A DNA stretch of 64,000 nucleotides from CAVSRC01 sp963750065 (lineage in GTDB: Bacteria > Pseudomonadota > Alphaproteobacteria > Rhizobiales > Kaistiaceae), in NCBI GenBank assembly GCA_963750065.1, contig CAVVPK010000019.1, forward strand, positions 310,001-374,000, given 5' to 3'. A model generated the notes under the pieces. The model did not search any database and had not been told where the DNA came from. It was given only the letters and a program-made list of their open reading frames with translations. Made by a program: the position numbers and the translations under genes. Shown here piece after piece: positions 40,827-51,411 of this stretch (position 1 is the first letter of the stretch; every line of letters begins with the position of its first letter).

Positions 40827-41753
40827 CTACGAAGCAATGCGCTGGCGCAGGATCACCCCGCGATAGCGCCACAGAAGGAAGCCGCCGAGGACGAGTGCCG
40901 CGACGGCGAGCGCTGCGATCCCGGCGGTCAGAGCCAAGTGTCCGTCGAGCGTCGCAGGATCATGGGCGAGGCTGGCGCCACCTGCGGCCGCACCGGCCGT
41001 GGCGGCGCTGCCGCCGGCCGCCTGCCCTGCCCGTCTGGCAGAGACGGCGCGCACCAGCGTTGCGCATGTCGCCGGCCCGACGATCCCGTCTGCCACGAGG
41101 CCACTGTCCCGCTGGAACAGGCGCACGGCCGTGAGCGTGGCCTTGCCGGCGAGGCCGTCGATGGCGCCGGCATAGAGGCCGAGGGTGGCGAGCTGTTGCT
41201 GGTAGGCCTTGATCTTTTCGACCGACTGCCGACCGCCGGCTGCCGACTGCCCTTCGCCGTAGTCGCCGCTTTCCATCAGCCGCGCTTCGTCCGACCGGCG
41301 GCGGACGAGGCCGGAAAGCCTGCGGCCGCCGGCGGTCACCGCCGTGTCGCGCAGCCTGGCGGCAGCGGCAGAGACGGCGCGCGCCGCAAGCTCTCTCGCC
41401 CAGGACCAATTGAGCGCCCGCGGCCCGCAGTTGAAGCAGAGGTCGGTGGCAGCATCGAACGCGTGCTGCGCGATGCCGGTGCCGGCGAAGCGCTCGGCGA
41501 CCGGCGGTGCGTATTCTTGCGTCAGCAGCGTGCCGAGCAGCAGGTCGCATTCGGCGTCGGTGATCGTGTCGCCCTTGCGCAAGGCATGCCCGCGCGTCTT
41601 CAGCCACCAGTTGGCGAAGACCTTCGACAGCATTGTGAAGCCGATGCCGATCGTGCCCTGACCGCCGGAGTCGCGATAATAGGTGTGGACGACTCCTTCC
41701 TGCCGGCGGGTAAACGGAATCAGCGCCGGCGAGGCCGTCGTGATGTCTGTCAT
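40827..41753 (-). CDS. GH24-type endolysin with peptidoglycan-binding and membrane domains
   Basis: The 308-residue protein should cleave peptidoglycan for release of GTA particles. The N-terminal lysozyme domain has the catalytic pattern RQEGVVHTYYRDSGGQGTIG near residues 17-36 (glutamate, aspartate, threonine as in T4 lysozyme) and FNCGPRALNWS. A PG_binding_1 module follows (IKAYQQQLATLGLYAGAIDG, LFQRDSGLVADGIVGPAT), then an Ala/Gly linker and a membrane helix near the C-terminus (LALTAGIAALAVAALVLGGF). A short GGCAGTCGG-type tandem repeat is read in frame as QSAAGGRQS in the linker at 41228-41257. No frameshift. Confidence 0.85.
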   Translation of the reverse strand: MTDITTASPALIPFTRRQEGVVHTYYRDSGGQGTIGIGFTMLSKVFANWWLKTRGHALRKGDTITDAECDLLLGTLLTQEYAPPVAERFAGTGIAQHAFDAATDLCFNCGPRALNWSWARELAARAVSAAAARLRDTAVTAGGRRLSGLVRRRSDEARLMESGDYGEGQSAAGGRQSVEKIKAYQQQLATLGLYAGAIDGLAGKATLTAVRLFQRDSGLVADGIVGPATCATLVRAVSARRAGQAAGGSAATAGAAAGGASLAHDPATLDGHLALTAGIAALAVAALVLGGFLLWRYRGVILRQRIAS

Positions 41754-42069
41754 GGCGCTTGCTCTCAGTCTGGCTGCGTCCGGCAGGAATCTCGAATTGA
41801 CAGCGGGCGTTCCATTGCCGAACGTCTCAGGCGTGATCTACACGGTTGGACTGATCGAAAAATACGAGGCGGAGCTCGACAAAGGCAGCGCCGTCAAGGA
41901 GGTCGGCGGCTGGGTCTGGCGCACGCGCGAGGAAGCCCACGCCTACCTGATTGCGCGTAATTCTGCCGATATCCGCCGCGTCTACGGCATCCTTGCCGAC
42001 TGGGATCGCGATGTCGGTCCCGGCTATCCGCGCCGTCTCACACGCTCGGCGACGGTCGTGCGCCTGTGA
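41743..42069 (+). CDS. hypothetical protein on the opposite strand of the GTA cluster
   Basis: The 108-residue frame is the only plus-strand gene between the lysis and tail genes. It starts within the endolysin's 5' end (ATG at 41743 or 41752) and converges on the glycine-rich protein gene. The product (GVIYTVGLIEKYEAELDKGS, GGWVWRTREEAHAYLIARN, VYGILADWDRDVGPGYPRRL) has a protein-like composition and looks like a small soluble domain with ordinary codon use. I do not recognise it. Confidence 0.5.
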   Translation: MSVMALALSLAASGRNLELTAGVPLPNVSGVIYTVGLIEKYEAELDKGSAVKEVGGWVWRTREEAHAYLIARNSADIRRVYGILADWDRDVGPGYPRRLTRSATVVRL

Positions 42070-42075
42070 GTTTGG

Positions 42076-42972
42076 TCAGGTCCAACTGAGCTTCACCCAG
42101 CCCTGTGCGCCGGCGCCGCCCGTCCCGGTGTTATAGCCGTTGCCTCCGCCGCCGTAGTTCGCGCCGGGGTTGCCTCCCCAATCGCCGCCTTTTCCGGCGG
42201 GCGTGCCACCGCCGTCCCCGCCTATCGAATGGTATCCGGGTGAGCCGTTGCTCGTAGGCCCGGCAGCGCCGCCACCGCCGCCACCGGTGCCGTAAATATC
42301 GCCGTTGCCGCCTGTGTGAAGAACGTCTCCGACCGTACCCGCTCCGCCGCTGCCCGCCGAGGCGCCGCTCCCTGGCCCTCCGCCATTTGCACTGCAAATG
42401 ACCGTCCCCCCGGAGGCGTTTTCCCTGGCGTAGGCCGCGGCCCCGCTCGTCGAAGCCGCCACCGACGGGGGGACGTAAATGTAGATGCCGGTGAGCCCGG
42501 CGACGGAATAGGTGTTGCGCTTGGCGTAGCCGCCGCCTCCACCCCCGCCGCCATTATTGCCACTGTTCCCACCGGCTCCGGCCGCAATGACCTCGATCGT
42601 GACGGCGACCGCGCCAGCGGGAATCGCGATCGTCTGCCCGCCGGTCGCCGTGTAGTCGGTCGAGAACGCTTCGAAGGACGATCCACCAGCAACCCATGGG
42701 ATGAACACGATGGCGGCGAGCGCCTGCTCGCGCGTCATCCGTCCCGAGCGCACCAGGTCGGCGAGGATGGCGCGGCGCTCTGCACCGGTGCAGGGGCGGA
42801 AGGCGCCGGGCTTGAGCAGCGCGTGCTCGGCCGGGCGGACGATCGCTGGAGGCGGCAGGGAGGCGACAAGCGCATCCGCGCGAGAAACGGCAGGCACCGC
42901 AGGCGCAACCGGAAGACAACAAGAGGCGAGGAGCGCGGAACGCGCGATAGGGAAGCCCAAAAAGCCGATCAT
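42076..42972 (-). CDS. glycine-rich tail protein
   Basis: The 298-residue product has an N-terminal hydrophobic segment, a central part (SFEAFSTDYTATGGQTIAIP, then VAVTIEVIAAGAGGNSGN), and a C-terminal half dominated by polyglycine runs. Such glycine-rich domains occur in phage tail-tip adhesins that decide the receptor. Its ATG overlaps the DUF2793 gene stop (ATGA), so the two are coupled. The segment RRAILADLVRSGRMTREQAL looks like a short helical linker. Confidence 0.65.
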   Translation of the reverse strand: MIGFLGFPIARSALLASCCLPVAPAVPAVSRADALVASLPPPAIVRPAEHALLKPGAFRPCTGAERRAILADLVRSGRMTREQALAAIVFIPWVAGGSSFEAFSTDYTATGGQTIAIPAGAVAVTIEVIAAGAGGNSGNNGGGGGGGGYAKRNTYSVAGLTGIYIYVPPSVAASTSGAAAYARENASGGTVICSANGGGPGSGASAGSGGAGTVGDVLHTGGNGDIYGTGGGGGGAAGPTSNGSPGYHSIGGDGGGTPAGKGGDWGGNPGANYGGGGNGYNTGTGGAGAQGWVKLSWT

Positions 42973-44507
42973 GCGCGGTGTCCGATGAGCGTGACCTTGA
43001 GGCCCTTGGCGGTGCCGTCGCCGATCTGGTCGATATCGATGGTGATCTCGGCGTCGTCGGCGAGATCGGCATCCGAGATCGCTGCCGCCGCCGCGGCGGT
43101 CACCGAGGTCTTCTCGCCATTGTCGATGGTGAGCGTGGTCGAGAGGATCGAGGTGCCGCCCTCATTGATGTCGACGGTGAAGATCGAACCGCTCGATTGC
43201 GCGGTGACCAGAGCCGCCCGCACGTCGGTCAGCGCGAAGCCGTAGGGCATGCGGAAGGAGCGCTTGCCCGTCCCGGCGGCGAGCGCCGTGGTCTCGTCCG
43301 AACAGGCGACGACGATCGCCTCAGTCGGCCTGGCGAGGTCGATGACCGAGGCGACATCGGCCTTGCGCACGGCGCCGGTGGCCGAAGTGTCGGCGATGAG
43401 CAGTTCGTCGTCACGCGCCGGTGCGGCGAGGTCGGTCGCGCCGGCAACGTCGGCGGCAATGGCCGGATTGCCCGCGACGCCGTCGCCGTTCGATACGGCC
43501 ACGCCGTTCGATCCGGTGAGCGTGCGCGCGGCGGCAGTCCCTGCCCCGGTGCGGGCGATGAGCCCGGTGGCGGAAACCCCGGCCAGCGCCGTCAGGTCGG
43601 CATCGGAATCCTGCTTGCCGGACACGCCGCCTGCCAGCGCATCGAGCGCGTCCTTGACCGTCGCGCCGCTGACGCCGCTGTCATTGTCGATCTGGCTGGC
43701 GTCGTAGTCGCTGGCAGTTGCGGCCACCGTGCCGGTGCGGCCGAAGACGCTGGTGACCGGGCTGCTGCCGCCTCCGCCGCCGGCCGCCACTTCGTCGATG
43801 GCGTCCTGCACGGTGGTGGCGGTCAGGCCCGATGTGCCGTTGTCGTAGAGCAGGCTCGACAGACCGTTGTCCTTGTCGATGCGGATGGCCTCGATCCAGG
43901 TCGAGCCGTCGGGCGAGACCTTGAAGACGAAATCGGTGTCGCCGGCGAGCCCCACTTCCGCCCGCCCCGACCAGCCGCTCTGGAAGAGCAGCGAGGCGGT
44001 GTCGCCGTCGGCCTCCTTATTGACCACGAAGCGGATATCGCCGCTGCCGCCGTCGGCCACATCGATGCCGGAGAACAGCACCACCTCGCTCTTCACCGCC
44101 AGCCGGTTGGTGTCGTCGGCGGTGGCGTTGATGCCGAACCGGTCGACCGTCGCGGGCACGCCACTCACCATCTCCCAGCCCGATGTCTGATGCGCCAGCA
44201 ACACGCCCGCGGCGATGTCGAAGGCGAGCCAGCCGTCCCCGGGCATGTCAAAATCCCAGGCCCCGTCGACGTAACTCGCCAGGTCGCCATCGTGGCCGGC
44301 CCAGGTGCCGGTGCCCGCGGTGGCGACGATGTAGCGGTCGCCCTCCTCCGGCGTTGCCGGCGGGTCGGCCAGCGACGAATCGAGCACGGCGAGCTGGACG
44401 AGGGTGTCCAGCCGGCGCAGCGCCTCGTTATGGGTGACGTGCTTCTGCGCCTGCGCCGCCGCCAAGTACGGAAGCTTCAGGTGAAGGGATTCAAGTGGAT
44501 CGGACAT
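42969..44507 (-). CDS. DUF2793 GTA/phage tail protein
   Basis: The 512-residue protein opens with the DUF2793 domain (LKLPYLAAAQAQKHVTHNEAL, GDRYIVA, YVDGAWDFDMPGDGWLAFD), which is found at the distal tail of GTA-like elements. A central part with SVFGRTGTVAATASDYDASQ resembles fibre repeats, and the C-terminus is beta-rich. Its ATG lies inside the corrected 3' end of g15. It is open throughout. Confidence 0.82.
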   Translation of the reverse strand: MSDPLESLHLKLPYLAAAQAQKHVTHNEALRRLDTLVQLAVLDSSLADPPATPEEGDRYIVATAGTGTWAGHDGDLASYVDGAWDFDMPGDGWLAFDIAAGVLLAHQTSGWEMVSGVPATVDRFGINATADDTNRLAVKSEVVLFSGIDVADGGSGDIRFVVNKEADGDTASLLFQSGWSGRAEVGLAGDTDFVFKVSPDGSTWIEAIRIDKDNGLSSLLYDNGTSGLTATTVQDAIDEVAAGGGGGSSPVTSVFGRTGTVAATASDYDASQIDNDSGVSGATVKDALDALAGGVSGKQDSDADLTALAGVSATGLIARTGAGTAAARTLTGSNGVAVSNGDGVAGNPAIAADVAGATDLAAPARDDELLIADTSATGAVRKADVASVIDLARPTEAIVVACSDETTALAAGTGKRSFRMPYGFALTDVRAALVTAQSSGSIFTVDINEGGTSILSTTLTIDNGEKTSVTAAAAAAISDADLADDAEITIDIDQIGDGTAKGLKVTLIGHRA

Positions 44508-47500
44508 GGACTTCCCTCTGGGTGGCGAGCCCCGGCCCCTCGGTCGGGCTCACCTGGCTGACGGCGACGAGAGATGTCGGAGGGCAGGTCGCCGAAATCG
44601 GCGGTCTGGTCGGCGCTCGCATAGGTCGCCGACGGCGCGGTCACCGAAATGGTCCTCACAAGCGTTACGCCGTCGAAGATCGAGACCTGATAGGCTTCGC
44701 TCGTCTCGCCGAGCGGCACCTCCACCTGGTCCCAGCCATCGCCGTCGATCCGCGTCTGGCGGACCCAGGAGAACGCCACATCGCCGCTGGTCTGGTCGCG
44801 CGTCGCCGTCAGATGCACGGGCGGCCGGCAGGCCAGTCCACGCCGGCAGGGGCCGAGCGCGACATCGACAAAGATGTCCGGATCGTAGACGGCGCCGGCG
44901 GGTCCTGAACGTACCGTCAGCCCGAGGCCCGACTCGGCTTCCGACAGCTCGAGCAGGGGCACCGCGCCATCGATGAGCACGAAGCGCGCGCCAACGGCGT
45001 GACCGGCTTCGGCGACATCGCCGGTCCCTGCCTGGCCACGCAGCAGGCCGTGCAGCCGCCAGCTGTTTGCGCCGATGAGCGTCGCGGTCTCGAACTGAAT
45101 CACCTCCCAGCCGGTCGCCGCACTGCCGATGGCCGCGATATTGGCGCCGTTCAGCACGCCCAGAAGCGGCTCGCTCGCCAGCGATCCGCCATAGAGCGTC
45201 ACTTCGATGGTATTGCCCCGATCCCATCGGGCGATCGGTCCGGCCGCCAGCGGCGCGGTCAGTTCGCCCATGGTCGCGCGCCGTGCGAGCGTCTGGCGCG
45301 GCATGAAGCCGCTGTCGGCAGTGCCGAGCAGAACCGCAACTGCGCCCGGCCAGGGTTCGGCAAACGCCGCGATGCGCGGCGCATTGCCGGGTTCGGCTCC
45401 GGAGACCAGCGGCAGGTCGAGGAGCAGCACTTCGGGCGGGCTGTCGAGGCCGGCCGCCTGCGGCGCGAGCGCCCGCGCGGCGGCCGGCACCGGTGCCAGA
45501 ATGTCCGGGTCGATGGTGCGCGCCGCAATGCGCCTGAGGCCGGCATCCTCGACCTTGGTGACCAGAAGCGTGCGCGTGTCGTCATCGCCGAGGTCTAGCG
45601 TGACGATGTCGGCCGGCTCCAGCGCTTGTCTGCTCGGCGGCAAAGCCAGCGCCACCGTCTCGCGACCGGCCCACAGGTCCTGTAACAATGCGTCGGCGAG
45701 GCCGCCCGCCACGGCCGAGGTGAGCACTGCGCCGCTGTCATAGCTTGCCACCCGCCGGCTGCCGCCGACCAGCCGCCGCGAATCGACCGAGCTCGAGCGA
45801 TAGTCGGCGAGCGCATCGGTGAAGCCGATGGCGATCTCGGCCGGTAGCTCCGTCTCCTGCGCCCGCTTGATGGAAACCAGCGGCCGCCCGCCTTCCTCCA
45901 CCAGATCGTCCGCGGTGAAGGTCTGGTGGGGCCGCCGCCCGCGCCGCACGAAGCGGAAGACATCGCCGGATTCGGCTGCCTCGAAGGCGAGAAGCTCAGA
46001 CAGCGGCGCAATCGCGTCGCGCGCCGACATCACCTGGTCGATCAGGTAGCCGTCCACCGTGCCGTCAAGATCGCCAACCGTGCCGGACGTAGCGCCGTAA
46101 TCGGCAAGAATCTGGGTGACCAGCGACTCCGCCGTCGGTGCACCGAGGCGGCCGTTGAGCCAATGGCCGGTGTCCCAGTTGGCGCCGTCCGACCAGACGT
46201 CGGTCAGAAGCGGAAAGGCCGGATAGGGCCGCGCGTCCCAGGTCCAAAGATGGATGGCGCTCGAATCCACCATGCGCCCGCCATAGACCGACGAGACCGG
46301 ATTGGCGTCTTCCGCGAAATCGGGATCGTCCGGGTTCCAAAACCCAAGCACCGCGGCGATGAAGCGCCGCTGCACGAGGTCGTCGCGCGTGCCGGTCGAA
46401 TAATACGGCAGGCGACTTGCGGACGACTTCGGATCGGGGAAGACGTTGGGCTGGTTCGGCCCCTTGTCCACCGCCGGGCAGCCGGTCTCGGCAAACCAGA
46501 TCGGCTTGCCCTCCGGCACCCACGCGGTCGGCGTTTCGGATTCGACGCCGCCCGGCCGGTCGAAATGCCGGTTCGCCCACCAGCCGGCGATGTCCTTGGG
46601 GCGGAACACCCAGTTCTTGCCTGAGTCGCCGTCGCTGATCGTCGACCGCGCTTGCGCGTCGCGGTCGGCATCGCTGGCATAGTACCAGTCGTAATACTCG
46701 CCACCGGCGATATTGGCCTTGAGATAGGCCGTGTCGCGGCCCGAATCCCAGGTCGCCGCATCGAGATGGTCGTCGCCGTCGCGCCAGTCCGAGAGCGGCA
46801 TGTAATTGTCGATTGCGACGAAGTCGACATTCGCATCCGCCCACAGCGGATCGAGATGAAAGTAGACGTCGCCCGAGCCGTCAGCCGGCTGGTGGCCGAA
46901 ATATTCGCTCCAGTCGGCGGCGTAGGAGACCTTGGTCCCCTCACCGAGCACGCTCTTCACGTCCGCCGCGAGATCGCGCAGCGCCGCGACGAAGGGATAG
47001 GTGCTCGCGTCCGAGCGGATGGTGGTGAGCCCTCTGAGTTCCGAGCCGATGAGGAAGGCATCGACGCCGCCTGCCGCGCGGCAGAGAAACGCATAGTGCA
47101 GGACCATGCGGCGGAGCGACCATTCGTCCGGCCCGGAATAGGTCACCGTGTCGCCGGCAAGCGCGAAGTCCTCCGGCGCCGCCGTGCCGACGAAGGCGGC
47201 GACCTCGTCGGCCGCGGCGCTTGTCTTGTCGGGCGATCCGTCCTCGCCCGGCGCCAGAGAGAGCGTGATCGCGCCGCGCCAGGGATAGGCGGCTTGGTTC
47301 CCGCCGCCATAGGGGTCGGGCAGCGCGTTGTCGGCCGGAACGTCCATCATGACGAAGGGATGGAAGGTGACCTTGATGCCGCGGTCGGTGAGATCCCGGA
47401 TGGCGCGCACCACCGAGCCGTCCGACGGCGTGCCGCCGAAGGCCGCCTTGCCGTCGAAGGTCGAGTTGAGCCGCGCCGTCGCCCGTGTCGTCCCGGCAAC

Positions 47501-48400
47501 GCCCCATGCCTCCGGCGTCGTCACCGTCTCGCGGTCCGCCACCGCCGGCATCAGGGTGCAGGTGCCGGCGCGAAGATCGTCGCCGAACCAGGTCACCGCC
47601 AGCGCCACCCGGTCGAGGTTCGGGCAGACCGCCTGCAGCTCGTCGAGCGATGCCTGCCAGTCGCTCGCGGCGCCGTCGACGTGGCGGTTGAGCGCCGCGC
47701 GGTTGCCCGGCGAGATGACCTTGAGCACCGGCGCGGGATCGTAGCCGAACTCGGTCGAGCCGGGGATGAGGGTTACCGCGCGGATGTCGGTCTCGACACC
47801 TTCGACCGGGCGGACCACCTCGAAGGAGAGCTGCGGAATGCGGTTGCCGAAGTCATCCAGCGGCAGGCGCTCGAAGACGATGATCGCCGTGCCACGATAG
47901 GCGGGTGCGGCGCCCTGCTTGGCCGCGATCAGGCTGTCGACGTCCTGCGTCTCGTCGCCACGTGAGATGCGGCAGGTGCAGGTCGCAAGGTCGAACGGCT
48001 TGCCGTCCGCCCAGACGCGGCCGATGCGCGCCACCGGCCCTTCGCTTAAGGCCACGGCGAAGTTGGCGTAATAGGAATATGTGCGCGTGGCCGAGCCGCT
48101 GCTGCCGCCTTTGCCGCCCTCGCGGCTCTCGCTCACCACCTCCTCGAAGCGCGTCGCCCAGATCACCTGGCCGGAGATGCGCACGCGGCCATAGACGCGC
48201 GGGATCGCCGCGCCCTCGCGCGAGGTCTGCGGATCGAGGTCGGCAAGCCGCGACCCTTCGCGGGTGCTGTGCGTGCCGAAGAGGGCGCTGTCGACGGCAT
48301 AGCCGGCGAGCGCACCGATGGCGCGCCCGGCGATGGCGCCGACCGGCCCGAACAGCGCGCCGACTGCGGCGCCCGCCGCTTGCAGGACGAGTGTGGCCAT
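44491..48400 (-). pseudogene. GTA g15 host-specificity / tail-tip protein with TIM-barrel domain (3' frameshift)
   Basis: This is the large RcGTA g15-type protein. It starts MATLVLQAAGAAVGALFGPV, contains the GTA TIM-barrel-like domain in its middle (ADWSEYFGH, IDNYMPLSDWRDG, WFAETGCPAVDKGPNQPNVF), then a phage-tail_3 region (DFAEDANPVSSVYGGRMV) and a beta-rich C-terminus (HLTATRDQTSGDVAFSW). ATG at 48400 is chosen over an upstream extension that runs into repeats. Near 44570 one surplus base throws off the last 26 codons: the corrected end reads VAVSQVSPTEGPG and stops at 44491 overlapping the DUF2793 start; uncorrected, it runs to 44477. Only the extreme tail is affected, so the protein may still work. 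Confidence 0.88.
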
Positions 48401-48423
48401 GAGTGATCTTCGATCGTGGGGCT

Positions 48424-48641
48424 TGTCGTCCCTGCGAAAGCAGGGACCCAGTGTTACCGGGCAGTCATTGGGTCCGCGGCGACAGCGCCGCGACACTTCG
48501 TCATTCCGGCGGAGGCCGGAATCCAGACGGCGCTGCCCTGTCCTTGGTCATCCTCCGGCTTGACCGGAGGATCGCCTCCCGCAAGACCGCAGCGCATCGT
48601 GTGCTGAAACCGATCCTCCGCTTGCGCGGAGGATGACGGCG
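48424..48641. repeat. cluster of four small palindromes between g15 and g14
   Basis: Four hairpins occur in 218 bases: CCCTGCGAAAGCAGGGACCC near 48428; ATTCCGGCGGAGGCCGGAAT near 48502; ATCCTCCGG..CCGGAGGAT near 48550; and ATCCTCCGC..GCGGAGGAT near 48614 followed by GACGG. Each has the look of a REP-like dispersed palindrome with tails such as CCAG or GACGG. Together with flanks they fill the whole 251-base gap; no gene is seen. Confidence 0.7.
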
Positions 48642-48651
48642 GTAGGACACG

Positions 48652-49115
48652 CTACGACGCTTCCCCCACTCCCGGAAACCTGAACGCATAAGCGATGCGC
48701 CGGCGCCACCAGGGCGAGAGGGCGGCAAGGGCCACCGCGGCCCCCTGTTGCGCGTGGATGAACTGCGCTTGCGAAACAAAATCGCCACTGCTGGCCGGCA
48801 GATTGGCGCTCCAGGGGAAAGCAGAACGTCCCCTGCCCCCGCCTCTTTCACGTCGATGGCAACAAGGTGCCGCGCGGCCGCTTGGGCCAGGGTCTCGGCC
48901 CCCAGCATCGGCAGTGGGTGTATAGGCGTGGCGTCGCCTCAGGCTCGTCGCTGAAAGGCGCGCCAGACGCGCTGAGCAGGCCGAGGCAGTCGCAGCCCGA
49001 CCCTCAGCGAGGCTGATGGCGATAGGGCGTGCCGAGCCAGCTCGTCGCCTCGGCGACGATGGCATCCTGAGTGATCGCGCAGTAGCGTCATTCGACCGAC
49101 TTGCTCCGCCGTCAT
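48652..49115 (-). pseudogene. GTA g14, NlpC/P60 peptidoglycan peptidase (several frameshifts)
   Basis: g14 is the tail-associated cell wall peptidase of the GTA, thought to help DNA entry. Recognisable pieces in three frames, in order: MTAEQVGRMTLL; DAIVAEATSWLGTPYRHQ; GCDCLGLL with the catalytic cysteine; RVWRAF; then HPLPMLGAETLAQAAARHLV and DVLLSPG; and finally FVSQAQFIHAQQGAAVALAA with the catalytic histidine and a normal end. At least four small indels, some compensating, are needed. ATG at 49115 overlaps the g13 stop. As read it cannot be translated whole. Confidence 0.78.
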
Positions 49116-49982
49116 TGCCGATCGCCCGCCCGCGCATAGGACAGCACGAAGTCGTTGCCCGGCATGTGCGGGAAGCCGCGGAAGTTCACCCCGTTGGCGA
49201 ACTTCGCCTGACAGGTGGAAAAGAGCTTGTCGCAGCCGGCGGTCACCGCGAACGTGTCGCCGGCCGCGATATCCCCGGCCATAGCCTGCCACAGCTCGAT
49301 GCTGGCGACCCGTCGGCGACGCGGTGCGCGCGGACTTCGATGGCGCGGCCGACATTCGCCCCGCTTGTCCAGGCAAGCCGCCCGCGCGCAAACCAGCCGG
49401 CAGCGAAGCCGTCGAGCCCGCTCGCGGTGAAGCGCCGCCTGCCGCTCGCAGCGATCACCGTGCCGGAGCCGCGCCAGGCCGCGTCGCCGAGATCGACGCC
49501 GCAGCGCGCGTCGCCGAGATCGGCGTCGCAGCTATGGCGGAAGACGCGGCCGCCCGGCTGGTCCAGCTCGGCGGCAAGCCCGCGCACCTCGGCGCGAAAG
49601 GTGCCGTCCTCGCGCGTCACCTCGCCGAGATGGCCGAGGCGCAGCAGATGGCGTTCGTCGGGCGTCGTCCAGTTGACCAGCCACACCGCCACCTCGGCAT
49701 GGTCGTAGAGGCCGGCGGCGAGATCCGCTGCGGTCAGCCGCTCGGAGGAGAGCGCCCCCACAGCCTCCAGCCCGCCGATGGCGAAGCCGGTTTCGCTCGT
49801 GTCCTCGCTGGCGTCGAGCCCGCTCTCCGGCTCGTAAGTCGACGCCGTCGAAGGCGAGCGCACGGTCGTGGTCGGTGAAGCCGAGCACGCTGCAAGTCGC
49901 TTCGCGTCACCGTCCAGCAGCGGCAGAGCGTGGTCACCCCTGCCGCCAGATGCGCGGCGAGGTCGGGAGAGAGGGTGCGCAT
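49112..49982 (-). pseudogene. GTA g13, DUF2163 / BR0599-type tail protein (frameshifts)
   Basis: The start MRTLSPDLAAHLAAGVTTLC at 49982, then LGFTDHDRALAFDGVDL, then a long clean stretch (ETGFAIGGLEAVGALSSE, YDHAEVAVWLVNW, ADLGDARCGVDL) and the end NFRGFPHMPGNDFVLSYARA identify the DUF2163 tail-hub protein with its C-terminal cysteine-rich domain. The parts lie in different frames, with breaks near 49900, 49840 and 49305. It overlaps g14 by 4 bases. Confidence 0.8.
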
Positions 49983-49989
49983 GAGGGGC

Positions 49990-50067
49990 TCGTTCCTGGA
50001 AAGGGCGGACCGGCAGTGGACCGGCAGCAGGCAGTCGTTCTCAATTTGCAGCCGCTCTGCCGACTGC
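49990..50067. repeat. GGCAGT-rich degenerate tandem between g13 and g12
   Basis: The gap contains repeated GGACCGGCAGT and CGGCAGGCAGTC units and, on the other side, TCTGCCGACTGCC. It is of the same style as the arrays at 50752, 52725 and 55996. It ends at the g12 stop codon. Confidence 0.5.
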
Positions 50068-50707
50068 CTACATCCTGATTTCCACCAGCGGGATCGCCGG
50101 GATGTCTCCGGCGGCGAAGTGGGAGAGGTTGATCTCGAGCGTGTCGCTGTCGAAGCGCACCGGAACGTCGAATGCGTAGCCGGCGGTGATCGCCGCGCCG
50201 ACCGCCGGTGCCGCGGCGAAGGTCACCAGGCCGCTGGTCTCGTCGGACGCTCCAGCCCTCCGTCAGTGGCGTGCCGTCGACCGCCACCAGGATGGAGCCG
50301 GCCACCGGCTTGATGATGGTGCGCGCCCACGGTGCATGGACCGCGCCATAGGTCTTCACGAGCTGAAATGCCGTGGTCGCGCCGTCGCCGGTGCCGATCG
50401 CCTGGTCGGTGGCGGCCGGCGTTCCGCCTGGCGCGCAGCTCTTCCAGTCGGCGCGATCCTTCCAGCGGAAGCCGTAGAGCCGGCCGCGCCGCTCCTCGAA
50501 GAAGGCAATGACGTCGTGCAGGTCGTCGAGCGACTTGATGCCGTAGCCGGCATTGTAGCGCCGGCGCGAATCCGCCCAGCGGCTGTTGCGTTCCTCATGG
50601 CCGGAGCCGAGCGCGACGATGTCGGTCTTGCGCTCCGGCCCGCCGCTGGCGCCAAAGGCGATGGCGATGGGGAAGCGGACCTCATGGAAAGGGATCAGAG
50701 CGGGCAT
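50068..50707 (-). pseudogene. GTA g12, DUF2460 tail protein (one frameshift)
   Basis: MPALIPFHEVRFPIAIAFGA starts the DUF2460 (glycoside-hydrolase-like TIGR02217) protein, followed by NSRWADSRRRYNAGYGIKSL and FFEERRGRLYGFRWKDRADW. Near 50250, after DGTPLTEGW, the frame changes; in the other frame the sequence continues LVTFAAAPAVGAA, FDVPVRFDSD and ends PLVEIRM at 50068. Corrected length about 213 residues. It is a distal tail protein of the particle. Confidence 0.82.
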
Positions 50708-50751
50708 ATGAGTTCGTCCTTGGGGTCAAGCGCTGTCGCGCGAGGGCCGTC

Positions 50752-50800
50752 GGCAGTGGGCATTCGGCAGTCGATTGCTTCTTCGATTGCCGAGTGCCAT
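50752..50800. repeat. GGCAGT/CGATTGC tandem between g12 and g11
   Basis: GGCAGTGGGCATTCGGCAGT followed by CGATTGC-TTCTT-CGATTGC and CGAGTGCC forms a short degenerate array that fills most of the 98-base junction. See the larger array at 52725. Confidence 0.5.
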
Positions 50801-50805
50801 GCACT

Positions 50806-51383
50806 TCACAGCCCCCTCCTCCCCCGTGCCACGGCCCGCGCCAGCATGGCGGTCACCTGCGCCTCCGACTTGCGGAAGCTCTCGGCGTCGGCCGTCGGTC
50901 ACGTTGAAGGTGACGGCGATTGGCTGGGCGGCGCCGCTTTTGACGCCGAGCGTCCCGTCGGGCCCGCGGCCCAGCGGCAGCACCGCCTCCGGCTCCCGCC
51001 TCGCCCATCAGGCCGAGGCCGCGAGCGAGCGGAAACAGGGTTGGCTGCGATACGATCCCGCCGTCGGCGAAGGGCCGCACCGCGCCGTTGGCGACGATCC
51101 CGCCATGGGCGAGGCCGAAGCTCTTGAACAGCGCGTCGATGCCGCTGCCGATGGCGCTGGTCACCGGCTGCAGGGCGCGGTCGAGCGCCAGGCCGGCGAG
51201 CTTCAGCGCCAAGCTCGACAGCACGCTCTCGAAGCTCTTGCCGCCGACAACCGCATCCTTGAAGGCGCGCGAGATGGCGCCGGAGAAGCTGTTCGCCTGG
51301 CTGGTCAGCGCCCGCAAGGACGTCTCGAAGGCGCGTGTATCGGCGGTCACGCCGATGGTCAGCGTGTCGATTTCGGTGGTCAT
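50806..51383 (-). pseudogene. GTA g11, short tape measure protein (frameshifts)
   Basis: The frame from ATG at 51383 gives MTTEIDTLTIGVTADTRAFE, SGAISRAFKDAVVGG, then GGIVSQPTLFPLARGLGLMG, the conserved end of GTA tape-measure proteins. Near 51000 the frame shifts to PLGRGPDGTLGVKSGA and PIAVTFNVTD, and near 50895 again to ADAESFRKSEAQVTAMLARA, ending at 50806. Corrected length about 192 residues. Upstream it is in frame with g10.1 without a stop. Confidence 0.75.
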
Positions 51384-51411
51384 TGGCTTGTCCGTGGTTT
51401 GCGACTTGCTC

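Noticed and set aside
48424..48641. CRISPR array
   Set aside because: The units are self-complementary palindromes of different sequence with irregular spacing, not direct repeats with spacers, and no cas genes are present.
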